Of a stretch of 64,000 nucleotides of DNA, positions 63,209-64,000 are shown piece after piece. Below the pieces are notes generated by a model. It was not told the DNA's origin and ran no database searches. It saw nothing but the letters and a program-made list of their open reading frames with translations. Origin of the DNA: Dyadobacter sp. CY345 (GTDB taxonomy: Bacteria; Bacteroidota; Bacteroidia; Cytophagales; Spirosomataceae); assembly GCF_021502725.1 (NCBI RefSeq), contig NZ_JAKFFS010000001.1:2046001-2110000 (forward strand), written 5' to 3'. A program made the translations under genes and the position numbers. How positions within the stretch are numbered: position 1 is the first letter of the stretch; every line of letters begins with the position of its first letter.

Positions 63209-63532
63209 TTATTTATCCTGATCCAGGAAATCTCCCAGCGCATCCAATTTGTCCGACCAGAATTGCTGGTATTTTGCTGTCCAGTCAGAGACTTGTTTCA
63301 GCTTTTTCAAATCAGCACGGATATGTTTTTCACGACCCTTTTGTTTTATAATGAGCAGCCCGCACTCTGTTAAAATTCGGATATGTTTCGCCACGGCCGG
63401 TCTGCTCATTTCGAAATTATCCACCACAGCATTTAGGTTGAGCGACTGATAGGCAAGCAGATTGATAATCTCCCGGCGGGTCGGATCAGCTATGGCCTGG
63501 AAAACGTCACGTCTCGGTACATTCATAATCAT
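63209..63532 (-). CDS. ArsR family regulator, SRPBCC-linked
   Basis: A 107-residue ArsR-type winged helix protein (FQAIADPTRREIINLLAYQ, recognition helix MSRPAVAKHIRILTECGL). It lacks the metal-binding Cys pattern of ArsR/CadC. The pair with an SRPBCC gene is common, and the regulator is usually an autorepressor. Two 18-base palindromes upstream (63601-63643) surround the minus-strand -7 box TAAATTTG, which supports autorepression. Confidence 0.9.
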   Translation of the reverse strand: MIMNVPRRDVFQAIADPTRREIINLLAYQSLNLNAVVDNFEMSRPAVAKHIRILTECGLLIIKQKGREKHIRADLKKLKQVSDWTAKYQQFWSDKLDALGDFLDQDK

Positions 63533-63600
63533 TTACAGGTTATACATGGTAATCCGGTTCGCATAAGATTCTTTTACAGCGTTATAAGAGATTATATAAA

Positions 63601-63643
63601 TGAAACCATTTGGTTTCAAATTTAATGAAACCAAATGGTTTTA
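63601..63643. promoter_or_regulatory. twin palindromic operators with promoter for ArsR-SRPBCC
   Basis: TGAAACCATTTGGTTTCA (63601-63618) is a perfect 18-base palindrome, and TGAAACCAAATGGTTTTA (63626-63643) is a nearly perfect second copy. CAAATTTA at 63617-63624, read on the minus strand as TAAATTTG, is a -7 box between them. Bound ArsR would cover the promoter. Confidence 0.75.
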
Positions 63644-63696
63644 CAATTAACTAATAAAAACTTTTTATTTATCTGTTTTGATTTCAAGAACGAATG

Positions 63697-64000
63697 TCAG
63701 GGGTTCAGCATGATGATGTTGGGAGACGTAGATATTCCGCCAGGATTGATACCCGGCATGGCTTCGGGAATATCCATTCCCAGCTTCTTGTAATATCCAA
63801 CCCAGACTGGAAAGAATTGATCGCTTCCCGGTTTTTTGAAAGTCATGGGTTCCAATACGAAGAAATCCTTTCCTCCGTTTGCCTGTTTGAACGCATCATA
63901 AATTAATTCGGAGCAGTAATATTTTTTGTTATCATACAAAAACTCGTCGTCATAGGGGACGCCTAATTCTTTGAGCGCAAACGTCACTGCGTCTTCTGCT
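63697..64000 (-). CDS. YiiX-like NlpC/P60-type cysteine peptidase, partial (C-terminal part)
   Basis: The C-terminal 100 or so residues of a YiiX/permuted-papain-like protein. The frame is open to the right window edge. The conserved YYCSELIYDAFKQANGG (Cys of the catalytic site) and the following PMTF are typical. Such proteins are thought to act on cell-wall peptides or lipids. The N-terminal part is outside the window. The downstream gap of 160 bases carries the ArsR operators. Confidence 0.8.
   Translation of the reverse strand, partial: AEDAVTFALKELGVPYDDEFLYDNKKYYCSELIYDAFKQANGGKDFFVLEPMTFKKPGSDQFFPVWVGYYKKLGMDIPEAMPGINPGGISTSPNIIMLNP

Noticed and set aside
1..64000. CRISPR arrays, tRNA/rRNA genes, IS ends or a complete prophage
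   Set aside because: No regularly spaced repeats, cloverleaf-like segments, transposase frames with terminal repeats or phage structural genes were recognised by reading; a dedicated scan could still find a diverged RNA gene.

Overview
The window looks like chromosomal DNA of a Bacteroidota member, most likely a Cytophagales/Spirosomaceae bacterium of the Dyadobacter type. This is inferred from several traits. Recognisable promoters carry the Bacteroidota -7 box TAnnTTTG. There are TonB-dependent receptors with CarboxypepD_reg-like N-termini, a GT117 (DUF2723) membrane glycosyltransferase, a ThuA/PQQ-dehydrogenase/cytochrome c fusion, a short histone H1-like protein, and many AraC, HxlR, ArsR and Crp-type regulators. 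No rRNA, tRNA, CRISPR array, insertion sequence or complete prophage was seen.

Layout. 1-5.2 kb (minus): four short-chain or NmrA-type oxidoreductases, a membrane protein, a Crp/Fnr-type regulator with two matching palindromic operator candidates, and a DUF1905/YdeI-like protein. 5.4-12.4 kb (minus): a phosphoketolase bypass and stress block (HdeD-like protein, phosphoketolase, acetate kinase, P-type cation ATPase). 12.7-16.9 kb (minus): a CheB-like protein and a CheB-CheR-PAS-histidine kinase hybrid in one operon. 17.3-20.8 kb: an AraC regulator with a dihydroflavonol-reductase-like enzyme, then a divergent HxlR/SDR pair. 21-24.8 kb: divergent PhoD-like and purple-acid-like phosphatases. 24.9-30.8 kb: an alpha/beta hydrolase, a Nudix-derived regulator, and a 1151-aa ThuA-PQQ dehydrogenase-cytochrome c protein whose promoter carries a palindrome. 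30.9-35.0 kb: a response regulator, a histone-like protein, and a TonB receptor behind a 26-codon Cys-Cys leader ORF. 35.1-42.7 kb: an AraC/response-regulator operon, an ABC exporter, a DUF4153 protein, an Rnk-like factor and a DUF932 protein.

43-47 kb (plus): a periplasmic aldehyde oxidoreductase of the PaoABC type. 47.3-51.2 kb: a metallophosphoesterase and an outer-membrane beta-barrel protein. 51.6-55.8 kb: a sugar module (zinc dehydrogenase, SDR, FucP-like symporter, divergent AraC). 55.9-64 kb: an Rpn-type nuclease, an HD protein, AraC and TPR proteins, the GT117 enzyme, an ArsR-SRPBCC pair with two operator palindromes, and the end of a YiiX-like peptidase.

The clearest new material is regulatory. 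Perfect or near-perfect palindromes sit in the promoters of the Crp, Nudix, DUF4153 and ArsR loci, direct GTTAC repeats sit between HxlR and its SDR, and a cysteine-containing leader ORF precedes a TonB receptor. Small genes found by reading are the 59-aa histone-like protein, a 41-aa membrane protein and the 26-aa leader. No wholly new multi-gene defence or biosynthetic system is evident. Gene starts were revised where promoter position, signal peptide or family alignment argued for an internal ATG.
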